64,000 bases of DNA from Phaeobacter inhibens DSM 16374 (lineage in GTDB: Bacteria > Pseudomonadota > Alphaproteobacteria > Rhodobacterales > Rhodobacteraceae). Each line of letters opens with the position of its first letter. Position 1 is the stretch's first letter. Shown here in pieces: positions 1 to 9,672 of the stretch. The notes under the pieces were generated by a model that did not search any database, was not told the origin of the DNA, and saw only the letters and a program-made list of their open reading frames with translations. The stretch lies in NCBI RefSeq assembly GCF_000473105.1, contig NZ_KI421498.1:434001-498000 (forward strand). The letters are read 5' to 3'. Position numbers and translations under genes: made by a program.

Positions 1-313
1 ACGGCGGGGTGTTCCACAGGTCCAGCGGATCCACCGGTTGCACGTCGTAGTGACCATAAAACAGCACATGCGGCAGGTCTGCGTCCTGCGGGCCGACGTG
101 GCCCACCACCATCGGATGGCCGGGGGTGATGCGTTTTTCCGCGTCAATCCCGATCGAGCGCAGGTCGGCCACCAGCCAATCGGCGGCTTTGTCGCAATCG
201 GCCTTATATGCGGGATCGGTGGAAATCGATTGGATGCGCAGCAAGTCCATCAGCCGTTTGGTGGCAGCATCAAGATCGGTGTCAATCCGGTCCAGGACGT
301 CGTTCAGAGACAT
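1..313 (-). CDS. M20 family metallopeptidase (dipeptidase), 3' end beyond window
   Basis: The minus strand reads about 104 codons from an ATG at 313 to the window edge, so only the N-terminal part is present. The protein begins MSLNDVLDRIDTDL and carries the M20 zinc-site segment HVLFYGHYDVQPVDP, in which the His and Asp of GHYDV bind metal. The phrase around it (LWNTPP) is typical of the dipeptidase / ArgE-DapE-like subgroup. A GGAG lies about 9 bases before the ATG. It is divergent from hemA. The substrate cannot be told from this fragment. Confidence 0.85.
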   Translation of the reverse strand, partial: MSLNDVLDRIDTDLDAATKRLMDLLRIQSISTDPAYKADCDKAADWLVADLRSIGIDAEKRITPGHPMVVGHVGPQDADLPHVLFYGHYDVQPVDPLDLWNTPP

Positions 314-627
314 ATTCAGGGGGCTCCTGCAGTTGTTGATTGGCTTTGGCCGGACCCTAGCAGCGCCTGTGGGCAGGGGCCAGAGCGGCGCAAAAATGAT
401 CCGGAGGGGCGGGGATGCGTCGGATTGTAGCGTCAAACAGGCGTTACAATTCTTGCTGCCCGGGGCGCAAAGGTCTATTTGACCTGCATCAAGGCTGTGT
501 CCGCTCCCTCGGCGTATTTGATTGATCAAACGGAGGGTTCGGGTTATCTATTCGGTAACGTGAATATATCAGCCTGACCACAGCTTGCACCAGATCCGTT
601 GGTGCCAACTATGCCATGGAGATGCCG
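314..627. other. Intergenic region between divergent M20 peptidase and hemA
   Basis: There is no convincing gene here; the open frames are antisense or short. The region must hold the promoters of two divergent genes. It contains an FNR-type box at 479-492 and a palindrome TTTGATTGATCAAA at 517-530, in which TTGAT and ATCAA half-sites are 2 rather than 4 bases apart. Confidence 0.6.
479..492 (+). promoter_or_regulatory. FNR/FnrL-type box upstream of hemA
   Basis: The sequence TTGACCTGCATCAA matches the FNR dyad TTGAY-N4-RTCAA, with half-sites TTGAC and ATCAA at the right spacing. It sits 136 bp before the preferred hemA start. In Rhodobacter sphaeroides hemA is under FnrL control, so oxygen regulation of this hemA is the natural inference. 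The distance to the transcription start is unknown. Confidence 0.6.
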
Positions 628-1851
628 GTGGACTATACCGCGAAACTCGACCAAGCGATTGATCAGCTCCACACGGAAGGTCGCTATCGGACATTCATCG
701 ACATCGAACGGCAGAATGGCCAGTTTCCACATGCCGTCTGGACCCGTCCGGATGGCAGCAAACAGGATATCACCGTCTGGTGTGGCAATGACTATCTTGG
801 CATGGGGCAACACCCTGTTGTGCTGGAAGCCATGCATGGCGCCATTGACGCCACCGGCGCAGGGTCCGGCGGCACCCGCAATATTTCAGGGACCACTGTC
901 TATCACAAGCAGCTGGAAGCCGAGCTGGCGGATCTGCACCAGAAAGAAGCGGCGCTGCTGTTCACCTCAGCCTATATCGCCAATGATGCGACGCTGAGCA
1001 CGCTGCCGAAACTGTTTCCCGGCCTCATCATTTTCTCCGATGCGCTGAACCACGCCTCGATGATCGAAGGGGTGCGGCGCAACGGTGGTGCCAAGCGTAT
1101 TTTCCGCCACAATGATGTGGCGCATCTGCGGGAGTTGCTGGCAGCGGCGGACCCTGCTGCGCCGAAGCTGATCGCCTTTGAATCGGTCTACTCCATGGAT
1201 GGGGATTTTGGTCCGATTGCGGAGATCTGTGATCTGGCGGAGGAATTTGGCGCGCTCACCTATATCGATGAGGTGCATGCGGTTGGCATGTATGGCGCGC
1301 GTGGCGGCGGCGTCACTGAGCGGGATGGTCTGATTGACCGCATCGACATCGTAAACGGCACCCTGGCGAAGGCCTATGGTGTGATGGGGGGCTATATCGC
1401 CGCATCGGCAAAAATGTGTGACGCGATCCGCTCTTACGCGCCGGGCTTCATCTTTACCACCTCGCTGGCGCCTGCGGTTGCGGCAGGGGCGGCGGCCTCT
1501 GTTGCCTATCTCAAGACCGCGCCGGAATTGCGCGAACAGCATCAGCTGCAGGCGCGTATCCTGAAGATGCGTCTGAAGGGGCTTGGCCTGCCAATCATTG
1601 ATCACGGCAGCCATATTGTGCCGGTGATCGTTGGCAATCCGGTTCATACCCAGAAGCTGAGCGATATGCTGTTGTCAGATCACGGGATTTACGTCCAGCC
1701 AATCAACTTCCCGACAGTGCCGCGCGGCACCGAACGGCTGCGCTTTACCCCCTCTCCGGTGCATGGCCCAAAAGAGATCAACGCGCTGGTCAAGGCGATG
1801 GACGCGCTCTGGTCACATTGTGCGCTGAATCGTGCCGAAATGGCGGGCTGA
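628..1851 (+). CDS. hemA: 5-aminolevulinate synthase
   Basis: This PLP enzyme condenses glycine and succinyl-CoA to 5-aminolevulinate, the first step of the C4 heme and tetrapyrrole pathway. Visible motifs are [14 protein letters not shown] near the N-terminus, the glycine-rich [13 protein letters not shown], the cofactor aspartate in [12 protein letters not shown], and the Schiff-base lysine in [12 protein letters not shown] prefer the GTG at 628: it gives 407 residues, the usual length of Rhodobacter HemA, the product begins like the family (M/VDY...), and GGAGA at 618-622 is well placed. An in-frame ATG at 616 lacks a ribosome site. The FNR-type box upstream suggests oxygen control. Confidence 0.95.
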   Translation: MDYTAKLDQAIDQLHTEGRYRTFIDIERQNGQFPHAVWTRPDGSKQDITVWCGNDYLGMGQHPVVLEAMHGAIDATGAGSGGTRNISGTTVYHKQLEAELADLHQKEAALLFTSAYIANDATLSTLPKLFPGLIIFSDALNHASMIEGVRRNGGAKRIFRHNDVAHLRELLAAADPAAPKLIAFESVYSMDGDFGPIAEICDLAEEFGALTYIDEVHAVGMYGARGGGVTERDGLIDRIDIVNGTLAKAYGVMGGYIAASAKMCDAIRSYAPGFIFTTSLAPAVAAGAAASVAYLKTAPELREQHQLQARILKMRLKGLGLPIIDHGSHIVPVIVGNPVHTQKLSDMLLSDHGIYVQPINFPTVPRGTERLRFTPSPVHGPKEINALVKAMDALWSHCALNRAEMAG

Positions 1852-1982
1852 TTCATAGCTCTGTGTCAAATTGGTAAGATTATGGTAGTATGATCATAAT
1901 CAAAGGGCGCAGGCGAATCGCATAAGGCGGATCCGTGACGTCCTGAATGTCGAATACGGCAGGCTAAAATGGGACAGCAGGC

Positions 1983-3206
1983 ATGATCGGGCGCCTTACT
2001 CAGCGCAAATCGAAGACGCACGACGAATCGACAGGGCCGCGAAGCTTTGACGATTACGAGCTTCGATTGGGTGACATTATGCGTGGTGAACGGGCCACGA
2101 TGGGCAAGTCGCTGCTGGATGTTCAACGTGAGCTGCGGATCAAAGCCTCCTATATCGCTGCTATCGAGAATTCTGACCCGACTGTCTTTGACACGCCGGG
2201 TTTTATTGCGGGCTATGTGCGGTCTTATGCGCGTTACCTCAATATGAACCCTGACACCACGTTCGACAGTTTCTGTCAGGAGAGCGGGTTTCAGGTGGCG
2301 CATGGTATGTCGGCAGAGGCCTCGGTGCGCAAATCCGCCGGTGCGCCGATTGCAACCGGCATGGGTGGGTTGCGCAGTGATGCGTTCACCTCGCCCAATA
2401 CCCCCTTTGTTCCCGCAGCCAGCGGCGTCTTCAGCCAGATCGAGCTGCGTGCGGTAGGCTCACTTGCGGTGCTGGTCGCGCTGATCGGTGGCATCGGCTA
2501 TGGCGGGTGGGCCGTCCTGAAGGAAGTGCAGCAGGTGCAGATGGCACCGGTTGAGCAGACCCCCATCGTGTTGGCCGATCTGGATCCGCTGGCGGGGGCG
2601 AGTCGTGACGCGGAAGTTCAGAATGAGGATCCCGCACTGGAGGCGCTTGACCGGCTCTACCGTCCGCAGGCGTTGGATGTGCCGGTTCTGGTGCCTCGCG
2701 ACGGCCCGATTGCCACCCTTGATCCGCGCGGCTTTGGCAATTTTGCCATGCCGGAGCTGCCGTCGGTTGTGCTGGCGGATGCCAGCCTCAGTGCCGAGGC
2801 GCCGCTGCCTGCGATGCCGCAGGTTGTCGAAGAAACGGCGCCGGCCCTGCAGATGGTTGCGGTGCGCCCCTCCTGGGTTCAAGTCACCGCCGTGGATGGC
2901 AGTGTGATTTTCGAAACCATCATGGAACCGGGCCAGCATTTTGAAATCCCCGCCACCGAAGAGGCACCGTTGCTGCGCACAGGCGAAAGCGGCGCGATCT
3001 ATTTTGCGGTGAACGGCGCCCATTACGGCCCGGTCGGCGATCGGGGGCAGGTGACCAAGAATGTGGTGCTGTCCTCGGATGCGCTCACCGAGCGTTTTGC
3101 GCTCGCCGACCTCAGCGAAGATCGCAACAGTGCGCTCGCCACGCTGGTGGCGGAATTGCAGGCCAGCAGCCTGCCCGTCGACCCGGTCGAGACCATCAGC
3201 GAGTAG
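1983..3206 (+). CDS. RodZ-like helix-turn-helix membrane protein
   Basis: 407 residues. The N-terminal part (about 25-95) is a RodZ-type HTH: LGDIMRGERATMGKSLLDVQ, then IKASYIAAIEN and the GYVRSYARYL segment typical of RodZ/YfgA. One membrane helix lies at about 157-179. A Pro/Ala-rich linker follows, and the C-terminal 290-380 region resembles the periplasmic DUF4115 domain of RodZ (SWVQVTAVDGSVIFE). RodZ links MreB to the cell-wall elongation machinery. As in many proteobacteria, it lies just upstream of ispG. An in-cell role in shape is inferred from family only. Confidence 0.8.
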   Translation: MIGRLTQRKSKTHDESTGPRSFDDYELRLGDIMRGERATMGKSLLDVQRELRIKASYIAAIENSDPTVFDTPGFIAGYVRSYARYLNMNPDTTFDSFCQESGFQVAHGMSAEASVRKSAGAPIATGMGGLRSDAFTSPNTPFVPAASGVFSQIELRAVGSLAVLVALIGGIGYGGWAVLKEVQQVQMAPVEQTPIVLADLDPLAGASRDAEVQNEDPALEALDRLYRPQALDVPVLVPRDGPIATLDPRGFGNFAMPELPSVVLADASLSAEAPLPAMPQVVEETAPALQMVAVRPSWVQVTAVDGSVIFETIMEPGQHFEIPATEEAPLLRTGESGAIYFAVNGAHYGPVGDRGQVTKNVVLSSDALTERFALADLSEDRNSALATLVAELQASSLPVDPVETISE

Positions 3207-3407
3207 ACCATAGGCGAGTTGACCGTCAACGTGCCGACCGGCAATCGGGTGGTGTCGCGGCGCCCGTATCACCTGCACCATCGATCTGATTGCCTGCCCG
3301 CTTGCGACATCTGGCCCGATCCTTGCAGGAATGCCCACCCACCATTGAAGCCGCGCCAGACTGCGCGTATCTATGCCCGGAACCCTGAACAGCGCGGACC
3401 GGACCTC

Positions 3408-4529
3408 ATGTCGATCAACCATATTCGCCCCTGGCGCCATATCGAACGCCGCAAGAGCCGCCAGATCCATGTGGGCAATGTGCCTGTCGGCGGCGATGCG
3501 CCGATTGCGGTACAAACCATGACCAATACGCCGACCACCGATGTGGCCGCAACGGTGGCGCAGGTTCAGGCCGCAGCAGAGGCCGGCGCGGATATTGTCC
3601 GGGTGTCGGTCCCGGATGAGGCGTCCTCCAAGGCACTGAAGGAGATCGTTCGCGAAAGCCCGGTGCCCATCGTTGCCGATATCCATTTCCACTACAAACG
3701 CGGCATCGAGGCGGCTGAGGCCGGGGCCGCCTGCCTGCGCATCAACCCTGGTAATATCGGTGATGAGAAACGCGTGGCCGAGGTGATCAGAGCGGCCAAG
3801 GATCACAATTGCTCCATTCGCATCGGGGTGAATGCGGGGTCGCTGGAAAAACATCTTCTGGACAAATACGGGGAACCCTGTCCGGAGGCGATGGTGGAGT
3901 CGGGCCTCGATCATATCCGCATTCTGCAGGACCATGATTTCCATGAATTCAAGATCTCGGTGAAGGCGTCTGACGTCTTCATGTCGGCGGCGGCCTACCA
4001 GCAGCTGGCCGAGGCAACCGATGCGCCGATCCACCTTGGCATCACCGAGGCGGGTGGCTTTGTTTCCGGCACCATCAAATCGGCGATCGGCCTGGGCCAG
4101 CTCTTGTGGATGGGCATCGGCGACACCTTGCGGGTCAGCCTTTCTGCCGATCCGGTGGAGGAAGTGAAAGTCGGCTTTGAGATCCTCAAATCCCTCGGCC
4201 TGCGCCACCGCGGCGTCAATATCATCTCCTGCCCCAGCTGCGCTCGGCAGGGGTTTGATGTGATCAAGACGGTGGAGGCGCTCGAAAAACGCCTGGAGCA
4301 TGTGAAAACCCCGATGAGCCTCAGCATCATCGGCTGTGTGGTGAATGGCCCGGGGGAGGCGCTTATGACGGATGTCGGCTTCACCGGCGGCGGCGCGGGT
4401 TCCGGCATGGTCTATCTGGCGGGCAAGGCCAGCCATAAGATGTCCAACGCGCAGATGGTGGATCATATCGTCGAAGAGGTGGAGAAAAAGGCGGCTCAGC
4501 TGGATGCTGAGGCAGCTGCGGCGGAATAG
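3408..4529 (+). CDS. ispG: 4-hydroxy-3-methylbut-2-en-1-yl diphosphate synthase (IspG/GcpE)
   Basis: Iron-sulfur enzyme of the non-mevalonate isoprenoid pathway, converting MEcPP to HMBPP. The TIM-barrel part contains [10 protein letters not shown] and RVSVPDEAS. The cluster domain has the CPSC pair ([11 protein letters not shown]) and the third cysteine in [11 protein letters not shown]. 373 residues from the ATG at 3408, the normal length for alphaproteobacteria. The frame stays open upstream to 3219, but that extension shows no family similarity. It follows the RodZ-like gene after about 200 bp and ends before a clear terminator. Confidence 0.95.
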   Translation: MSINHIRPWRHIERRKSRQIHVGNVPVGGDAPIAVQTMTNTPTTDVAATVAQVQAAAEAGADIVRVSVPDEASSKALKEIVRESPVPIVADIHFHYKRGIEAAEAGAACLRINPGNIGDEKRVAEVIRAAKDHNCSIRIGVNAGSLEKHLLDKYGEPCPEAMVESGLDHIRILQDHDFHEFKISVKASDVFMSAAAYQQLAEATDAPIHLGITEAGGFVSGTIKSAIGLGQLLWMGIGDTLRVSLSADPVEEVKVGFEILKSLGLRHRGVNIISCPSCARQGFDVIKTVEALEKRLEHVKTPMSLSIIGCVVNGPGEALMTDVGFTGGGAGSGMVYLAGKASHKMSNAQMVDHIVEEVEKKAAQLDAEAAAAE

Positions 4530-4563
4530 ATGCGTCACCACCAACTGACAACCAGATGAACAA

Positions 4564-4600
4564 AAGGGCGCTGTGATGAGATCAGTGCCCTCTTTCTTTT
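4564..4600 (+). terminator. Intrinsic terminator after ispG
   Basis: A stem of GGGCGCTG with CAGTGCCC (one G-U pair, 9-base loop) is followed by the T-rich run TCTTTCTTTT. It lies 35 bp after the ispG stop. Confidence 0.8.
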
Positions 4601-4641
4601 GTCTGTTTCGCCTGTCATCTTTCCCGAAATACTCCGGGGGT

Positions 4642-4659
4642 CTGGGGGCTGGCCCCCAG
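4642..4659. repeat. Short GC-rich palindrome
   Basis: CTGGGGGC-TG-GCCCCCAG is a perfect 8-bp inverted repeat preceded by GAAATACTCCGGGGG. Elements of this look are common between genes in Rhodobacteraceae. It lies between the converging ispG and dsbA-like genes. Confidence 0.55.
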
Positions 4660-4665
4660 GTCGCC

Positions 4666-4706
4666 CTGGGTTCTGGGGTCGACCTACGCTGCGCCCCAGA
4701 ACCCAG
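4666..4706. terminator. Long perfect hairpin between convergent genes
   Basis: CTGGGTTCTGGGG at 4666-4678 pairs perfectly with CCCCAGAACCCAG at 4694-4706 around a 15-base loop. It ends 5 bp from the stop of the DsbA-like gene. There is no T-run on either side, so it may be an RNA-stabilising or Rho-linked end or a repetitive palindrome rather than a classical terminator. Confidence 0.5.
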
Positions 4707-4711
4707 AAAAG

Positions 4712-5485
4712 TCAGCTGCGCTTTTCGCGAATATCGGCGACCATGATTTCCATCTGGTCAGCAGGCAGATAGCCACGCAGCAGCTCATCACCCAGAACGA
4801 AGGTCGGCGTGCCGGAGATTGCCAGCTGCTGCGCCAGCGCGCGGGTGTCTTGCAGCTGACGCGCAATCTCGGGATCGGACATCCGCGCGAGGATCGCATC
4901 CGCGTCCAGATCCAGCCCTTCGGCGAGACGGCGCAATGTGCCCTCATTTGGCTCACCGCTGAGGGTGATCAGCGCGTCATGGACGTCCTTGTAGGCATCA
5001 TCCCCAGCCACCAGCCGGGTGGCGATGGCAAAGCGGGAGGTCAGCACCGAGGCCTCGCCCAAGATCGGAAATTCCTTGATGATCAGGCGGATATTGCCGT
5101 CACCTGATACCAGCTGTTCGACCTCGGGGGCGGCGCGACGGCAGTAGCCACAGCGATAATCCATGAATTCCACCAAGGTGATATCGCCATTGGGATTGCC
5201 GCCGACCCAGGAATAGCCGTCATCATGCAGGGCTGTCAGGTTTTCAGAGACCAGCGCATCATCACGGGCAGCCTCATCGGCGGCTTGCTGTTGTTCCAGC
5301 TTGTTGACGGCTTCCAGGATCACCTCCGGATTTTCCAGCAGATAGGCGCGGACCTCGGCGCCAAATGCGGCACGCTCGTCGTCGCTCATCTTGCTGAGAT
5401 CCAGTGCCTGAACAGCAGGGGCAACCATCAGCCCAAGGGCCAGTGCCGCGGCAGAAACTGCGGGGAGGCGGGTCAAACGGGTCAT
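4712..5485 (-). CDS. DsbA family thiol:disulfide oxidoreductase, ScsC/BdbD type
   Basis: 257 residues with a signal peptide (residues 1-27, ending VQA-LD). A helical N-terminal segment of the ScsC type (residues about 28-85) precedes the thioredoxin fold. The redox site is CGYC at 112-115 in EFMDYRCGYCRRAAP, and the cis-proline loop is SGTPTFVLG. It should act in the periplasm in forming or isomerising disulfides. Its ATG overlaps the stop of the upstream M48 peptidase gene (ATGA), so the two are translationally coupled. Confidence 0.88.
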   Translation of the reverse strand: MTRLTRLPAVSAAALALGLMVAPAVQALDLSKMSDDERAAFGAEVRAYLLENPEVILEAVNKLEQQQAADEAARDDALVSENLTALHDDGYSWVGGNPNGDITLVEFMDYRCGYCRRAAPEVEQLVSGDGNIRLIIKEFPILGEASVLTSRFAIATRLVAGDDAYKDVHDALITLSGEPNEGTLRRLAEGLDLDADAILARMSDPEIARQLQDTRALAQQLAISGTPTFVLGDELLRGYLPADQMEIMVADIREKRS

Positions 5486-6846
5486 CTTGATTTCCTTTTT
5501 TCGTTTTGTTCAGCAGCGATCAGCACGTCTTGTGCACGTCGCCAGGCAGTGGATCCGGTGGGCAGTTGGGCGGTTGCGCGTTTGGCATGCAGCCCTGCGT
5601 CCTTCAGCCGTCCCTGTAGCGCATAGCGTTCGGCGGTGGCCAGTGCAGCCATGCCGGACTGGCCAAGTTTCGCGTAGGCCTGCGCCATGTCCCGCAGCAT
5701 TGCGGCATTGCGAAAATCCCGTGCGCGGGCGGCTTCCAGCGACTTGATTGCCGCCTTGGGCTGGCCTGCGGCCAATTGCGCGCGCCCAAGACTGGCGAGG
5801 ATCAGCGGGTCACGCCCCGCCTGCTGCACCGCGCGACTATAGGCGGCAAGGGCTGGTTGCCAGCGGCGGTTCTCCATCAGAATCTGGCCCTTCAACTCCT
5901 GATAATAGGGATCAGAGGGGCGCAGGGCGAGGGCGCCGTCGATAGCGCGCAGAGCCTTGTTCAGGTTGTTGCGCCGATGGTGGGCGATGGCCTCTCGCAT
6001 AAGGCGTACGTCCTTGTAAGGTTCATCCGCGATCCGGCGCAGGGTCCATTTGGGTGAGCGGGTAAAGGCCGACAGCTTGCCGCGCACCCGGGCGAACCAA
6101 TAGATTGCATTGGCATCGGGTTTGGCAGTGTCGCCGTGGCTTGCCAGATAGGCTTCGGCGGCGCGGATCCGATCCCGGCTCAGCGGATGCGAGCGCATGT
6201 AGGGATCCTGATTGACCGGGCTCAGCAGCTCTTGCCCGGCAAAGATCTTATGGACATCGACCAGCCCGCGCGGGCTGACCCCGGCTCGTTGCAAGATGCC
6301 TGCAGCGGTGCGGTCGGCGGAGGCTTCCTCGGCGCGGGTGTGGGCCAGAAACCCGCGCAGGGCAGAGGATTGCGTGCCAAGGGCGATGCCTGCTGCGGCC
6401 TCGCCTGCGCCAGCGGCGGCAGCCAGGACAGCAAGTGCAGCCCCAAGGCCAGCTGCAGAGCGGGCCGAACGCATGTTCTGCATCCGCCGCGACAAGTGGC
6501 CATTGGTGATATGGGCCGCCTCATGGGCGATCACGGCTTGCAGCATCTCGGGGCGGTCTACCTTTAGGATCAGCCCGTAATGGATGAAAATCGTTTGAGA
6601 ATCGACGACAAAGGCATTGAAGGAACCATTATTGACGACCAGCACCCGGACCCGTTTCGCATTCAGACCTGCGGCGCGCAGCACTGGGGCTGCCAGCTCA
6701 TTCAGTCCGCGTTCAATATCGGGATCGCGCAGCAGCGAAATCGAGGCTGTCTGCGCGGAGGACGCCAGGGATCCCGCGACGAAACAGAGCGCAGCAAGGG
6801 CCAGAGCCGGGATTGACGCGAGGCGGGAGAAGCGGTCAAAGGTCAT
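5482..6846 (-). CDS. M48 family metalloprotease with TPR repeats (BepA/YfgC-like)
   Basis: 454 residues from the ATG at 6846. A signal peptide spans about 1-32 (ALALAALCFVAGSLASSAQ). The M48 zinc motif HEAAH is at 108-112 in AVIAHEAAHITNGH, and the third ligand region follows in RAEEASADRTAAG. The C-terminal half (about 270-440) reads as TPR helices. BepA-like enzymes handle outer-membrane protein assembly and quality control in the periplasm, which fits the coupled DsbA-like gene. In-frame ATGs further upstream exist (for example 6870) but would overlap the divergent aminotransferase gene. Confidence 0.88.
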   Translation of the reverse strand: MTFDRFSRLASIPALALAALCFVAGSLASSAQTASISLLRDPDIERGLNELAAPVLRAAGLNAKRVRVLVVNNGSFNAFVVDSQTIFIHYGLILKVDRPEMLQAVIAHEAAHITNGHLSRRMQNMRSARSAAGLGAALAVLAAAAGAGEAAAGIALGTQSSALRGFLAHTRAEEASADRTAAGILQRAGVSPRGLVDVHKIFAGQELLSPVNQDPYMRSHPLSRDRIRAAEAYLASHGDTAKPDANAIYWFARVRGKLSAFTRSPKWTLRRIADEPYKDVRLMREAIAHHRRNNLNKALRAIDGALALRPSDPYYQELKGQILMENRRWQPALAAYSRAVQQAGRDPLILASLGRAQLAAGQPKAAIKSLEAARARDFRNAAMLRDMAQAYAKLGQSGMAALATAERYALQGRLKDAGLHAKRATAQLPTGSTAWRRAQDVLIAAEQNEKRKSR

Positions 6847-6868
6847 GGCCGCACCATGGGAGATCAAC

Positions 6869-8017
6869 ATGCGAAACTCAAGCCGGTCCAACGTCGATCC
6901 CTTCATTGTGATGGATGTCATGGAGGCCGCCCGCCGCGCCGAAGAGGCAGGGCGCCACATCATCCATATGGAGGTGGGCCAGCCATCCACTGGCGCGCCC
7001 GTTGCCGCGCGTGAAGCGCTGGCCAAGGCCTTGGATCACGACAGTCTGGGCTACACTGTGGCGCTGGGTCTGCCTGCGCTGCGCAAACGGATCGCGCAGT
7101 TATATGGCGAATGGTATAATGTTGATCTGAACCCTGAGCGGGTGGTGATTACCCCCGGATCATCCGGAGCTTTCCTGCTCAGCTTTACTGCGCTGTTTGA
7201 CAGTGGTGATCGGGTGGGCATCGGCGCGCCGGGCTATCCCTCCTACCGTCAGATCCTGCATGCGCTGGGGCTGACACCCGTTGATATTGAAACCTCGCTG
7301 GATCACCGCCTGCAACCGGTGCCGCAGGATTTGACGGGGCTGGATCTGGCGGGGCTGATGGTGGCCTCTCCGGCCAATCCCACCGGCACCATGCTGGACA
7401 AGCCTGCGATGGCGGCCTTGATCGACGCGGCACAGGGGCAGGGGGCGGCGTTCATCTCGGACGAGATCTATCACGGCATCGAATATGAGGCGAAGGCGGT
7501 GACGGCGCTTGAGGTGACGGATGAGTGCTATGTGATCAACTCGTTTTCCAAGTATTTTTCCATGACCGGCTGGCGCGTTGGTTGGATGGTGGTGCCGGAG
7601 GATCATGTGCGGGTGGTCGAACGCATCGCGCAGAACATGTTCATCTGTGCGCCCCATGCAAGTCAGGTTGCGGCCTTGGCAGCGATGGATTGCCGCGACG
7701 AGCTGGAGGGCAATCTTGCCGTTTATGCGCGCAATCGCGCGCTGATGCTGGAAGGTCTGCCAAAAGCAGGCTTTGATCGGATCGCGCCACCGGATGGGGC
7801 GTTCTATGTCTATGCGGATGTGTCTGAGCTGACCCATGACAGCCGCGCCTTTGCCCAGGAAATTCTGGACGAGGCCGGGGTGGCGGTGACGCCGGGGCTG
7901 GATTTTGATCCCAAGCGTGGCGCGACCACATTGCGGTTTTCCTATGCGCGCGCCACGGCGGATATCGAAGAGGGCCTGACGCGGCTCGCCGCGTTCATGG
8001 CAGCGCGTCGGGGCTGA
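6869..8017 (+). CDS. Class I/II pyridoxal phosphate-dependent aminotransferase
   Basis: 382 residues. Fold-type I motifs are visible: GQPSTGAP, GSSGAFLL, PSYRQIL, SPANPTGTM, ISDEIYHGIEY, and the PLP lysine in NSFSKYFSMTGWRVGW. I chose the ATG at 6869 because GGGAGA lies 7 bp before it; an upstream in-frame ATG at 6845 has no such site. The gene is divergent from the M48 gene with only 22 bp between the chosen starts, so each promoter must lie inside or across the neighbour's 5' end. The amino donor cannot be told. Confidence 0.9.
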   Translation: MRNSSRSNVDPFIVMDVMEAARRAEEAGRHIIHMEVGQPSTGAPVAAREALAKALDHDSLGYTVALGLPALRKRIAQLYGEWYNVDLNPERVVITPGSSGAFLLSFTALFDSGDRVGIGAPGYPSYRQILHALGLTPVDIETSLDHRLQPVPQDLTGLDLAGLMVASPANPTGTMLDKPAMAALIDAAQGQGAAFISDEIYHGIEYEAKAVTALEVTDECYVINSFSKYFSMTGWRVGWMVVPEDHVRVVERIAQNMFICAPHASQVAALAAMDCRDELEGNLAVYARNRALMLEGLPKAGFDRIAPPDGAFYVYADVSELTHDSRAFAQEILDEAGVAVTPGLDFDPKRGATTLRFSYARATADIEEGLTRLAAFMAARRG

Positions 8018-8212
8018 GCCTCCGCGTCTTACTATCAGGCAGGCGACACCGCAGCATGAGGCTGGCCATCAGGTCACGCAATGGCCTAGTCTGCCAGCAA
8101 AATATTTGCGTAGCCAAAGCGGCGTATCCTCTTCCCTTGCTCCGGACCGGGCGCAACTGGGGCGGGCAGAAATGGATCCAGGCAGAACAGCACAATGGGC
8201 AGAACAATAGCC

Positions 8213-9505
8213 ATGAGCAGAAAAACAATGGTCCTTGCGGCGCTGCTGCCGGTCTTGATGGCGGCACCGCTGGCGGCGCAGGATGCCGCCGAGGCGGTCG
8301 GCACGCCAACACCGCAAGTGATCTCACAGGTGCCACAGGGGTTTAGTGGCCTCGCGCGGATCGAGCCGCAGGAAACCCGGGCGGAGGACCGTCGCTCCGG
8401 GACGGATATCACCTTGGGGCTAAGCCAGGGCGTGCCGTATCGGCTGTTCACGCTGGCCGCGCCGCCGCGTGTGGTGCTGGACTTTCAGGAGGTCGACTGG
8501 AGTGGGCTGAGTGCTCAGGCACTGGTCACGGAAGATGGCATTACCGCTGCGCAATTCGGAACCTATGTGCCGGGGTGGTCGCGGCTGGTGCTGGCGCTGG
8601 CGCAGCCGATGCAGATTGAGACGGCAGCGATGGATATCGATCCGGTGACGGCGGCGGCCCGACTGTCGATGGCGTTGCGCGAGACCACGGCCGAGGAGTT
8701 TGCCGCTACGACCGGCGCGCCACGCGATGCCCGCTGGGATCTGCCCGCGCCCACCCCGATGATCGCGCGCGAAGCGAAGGATTCGCTGGCCCCTCTGCTG
8801 ATCGTCATTGATCCGGGCCACGGCGGCATTGATCCGGGGGCGGAAGCCTTCCTTCAGGGAGGGCTGGTGCAGGAAAAGGATCTGATGCTGCAATTCGCCA
8901 TTGAGCTGGGGGAGATGCTGGTTCGCTCTGGGCAGTTCAATGTGCAGCTGACGCGGGATGACGATTATTTTGTCTCGCTTGAGCGGCGGATTGCGCTGGC
9001 GCATCAGGCCAAGGCGGATCTGTTCCTGTCGCTGCATGCTGACAGCCTGTCGGAGGGACGTGCCCATGGCACCACGGTGTATACGCTGTCTGATGATGCC
9101 TCTGATGCGGCATCTGCGACGCTGGTGGAGCGGCAGGTGCGGGGCGACCTGCTGGCGGGCACCGATCTGAGCCAGGCCGATGACCGGGTGACGGATGTGC
9201 TGCTGGATCTGGCGCGGGTAGAGACTCATCCCCGCAGTCAGGCGCTGGCGCGGGCGTTGGTAAAGGGGCTGAAGAGCCAGGGCGGGGCAATGAACCGCCG
9301 ACCGCTGCGCGAAGCCGGGTTTTCTGTGCTAAAATCTGCCGATATCCCATCGGCTCTGGTGGAAGTTGGTTTCCTGTCCAGCCCCCGTGATCTTGCCAAT
9401 CTGATGGACCCGGAATGGCGCGAGCGCACGGCACGGGGCATTCTGAACGGGCTGTTGTCGTGGCGCATCGCGGATGAGGAGACCCGCCCGCTGGTGCGTC
9501 AATAA
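8213..9505 (+). CDS. N-acetylmuramoyl-L-alanine amidase (AmiC-like)
   Basis: 430 residues. The signal peptide LAALLPVLMAAPLAAQ is followed by an AMIN-type domain at about 55-165 (YRLFTLAAPPRVVLDF) and an Amidase_3 catalytic domain from about 195. Zinc and catalytic residues show in VIDPGHGGIDPGA, the Glu of VQEKDL, SLHADSL and VEVGFLS. The enzyme cleaves the peptide stem from peptidoglycan in the periplasm, mainly for daughter-cell separation. PBP1A follows on the same strand, giving a cell-wall block. An ATG at 8195 would add six residues. Confidence 0.92.
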   Translation: MSRKTMVLAALLPVLMAAPLAAQDAAEAVGTPTPQVISQVPQGFSGLARIEPQETRAEDRRSGTDITLGLSQGVPYRLFTLAAPPRVVLDFQEVDWSGLSAQALVTEDGITAAQFGTYVPGWSRLVLALAQPMQIETAAMDIDPVTAAARLSMALRETTAEEFAATTGAPRDARWDLPAPTPMIAREAKDSLAPLLIVIDPGHGGIDPGAEAFLQGGLVQEKDLMLQFAIELGEMLVRSGQFNVQLTRDDDYFVSLERRIALAHQAKADLFLSLHADSLSEGRAHGTTVYTLSDDASDAASATLVERQVRGDLLAGTDLSQADDRVTDVLLDLARVETHPRSQALARALVKGLKSQGGAMNRRPLREAGFSVLKSADIPSALVEVGFLSSPRDLANLMDPEWRERTARGILNGLLSWRIADEETRPLVRQ

Positions 9506-9672
9506 CCTCCGATGGTTGGTTGTTGCCAAAGGCGAGTCCGTCTGTCGATGTCGGTCCGCTGCGTGAGAGCGGAACCAATGAGGCGGATGTGAGGTTTGTT
9601 ATCCGGGGACAGCCATCCATGCTTTCCCCCTGTTTTCTCCGGGTCGGCGGCATCAATATGCCGTTTCCCGTT

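Noticed and set aside
517-530. Second FNR box before hemA
   Set aside because: The half-sites are only 2 bases apart instead of 4, so it does not fit FNR spacing.
2460-4544. A 694-codon open frame on the minus strand
   Set aside because: It is antisense to the RodZ-like gene and ispG, rich in His/Arg/Gly with no family pattern, and results from high GC at codon position 3.
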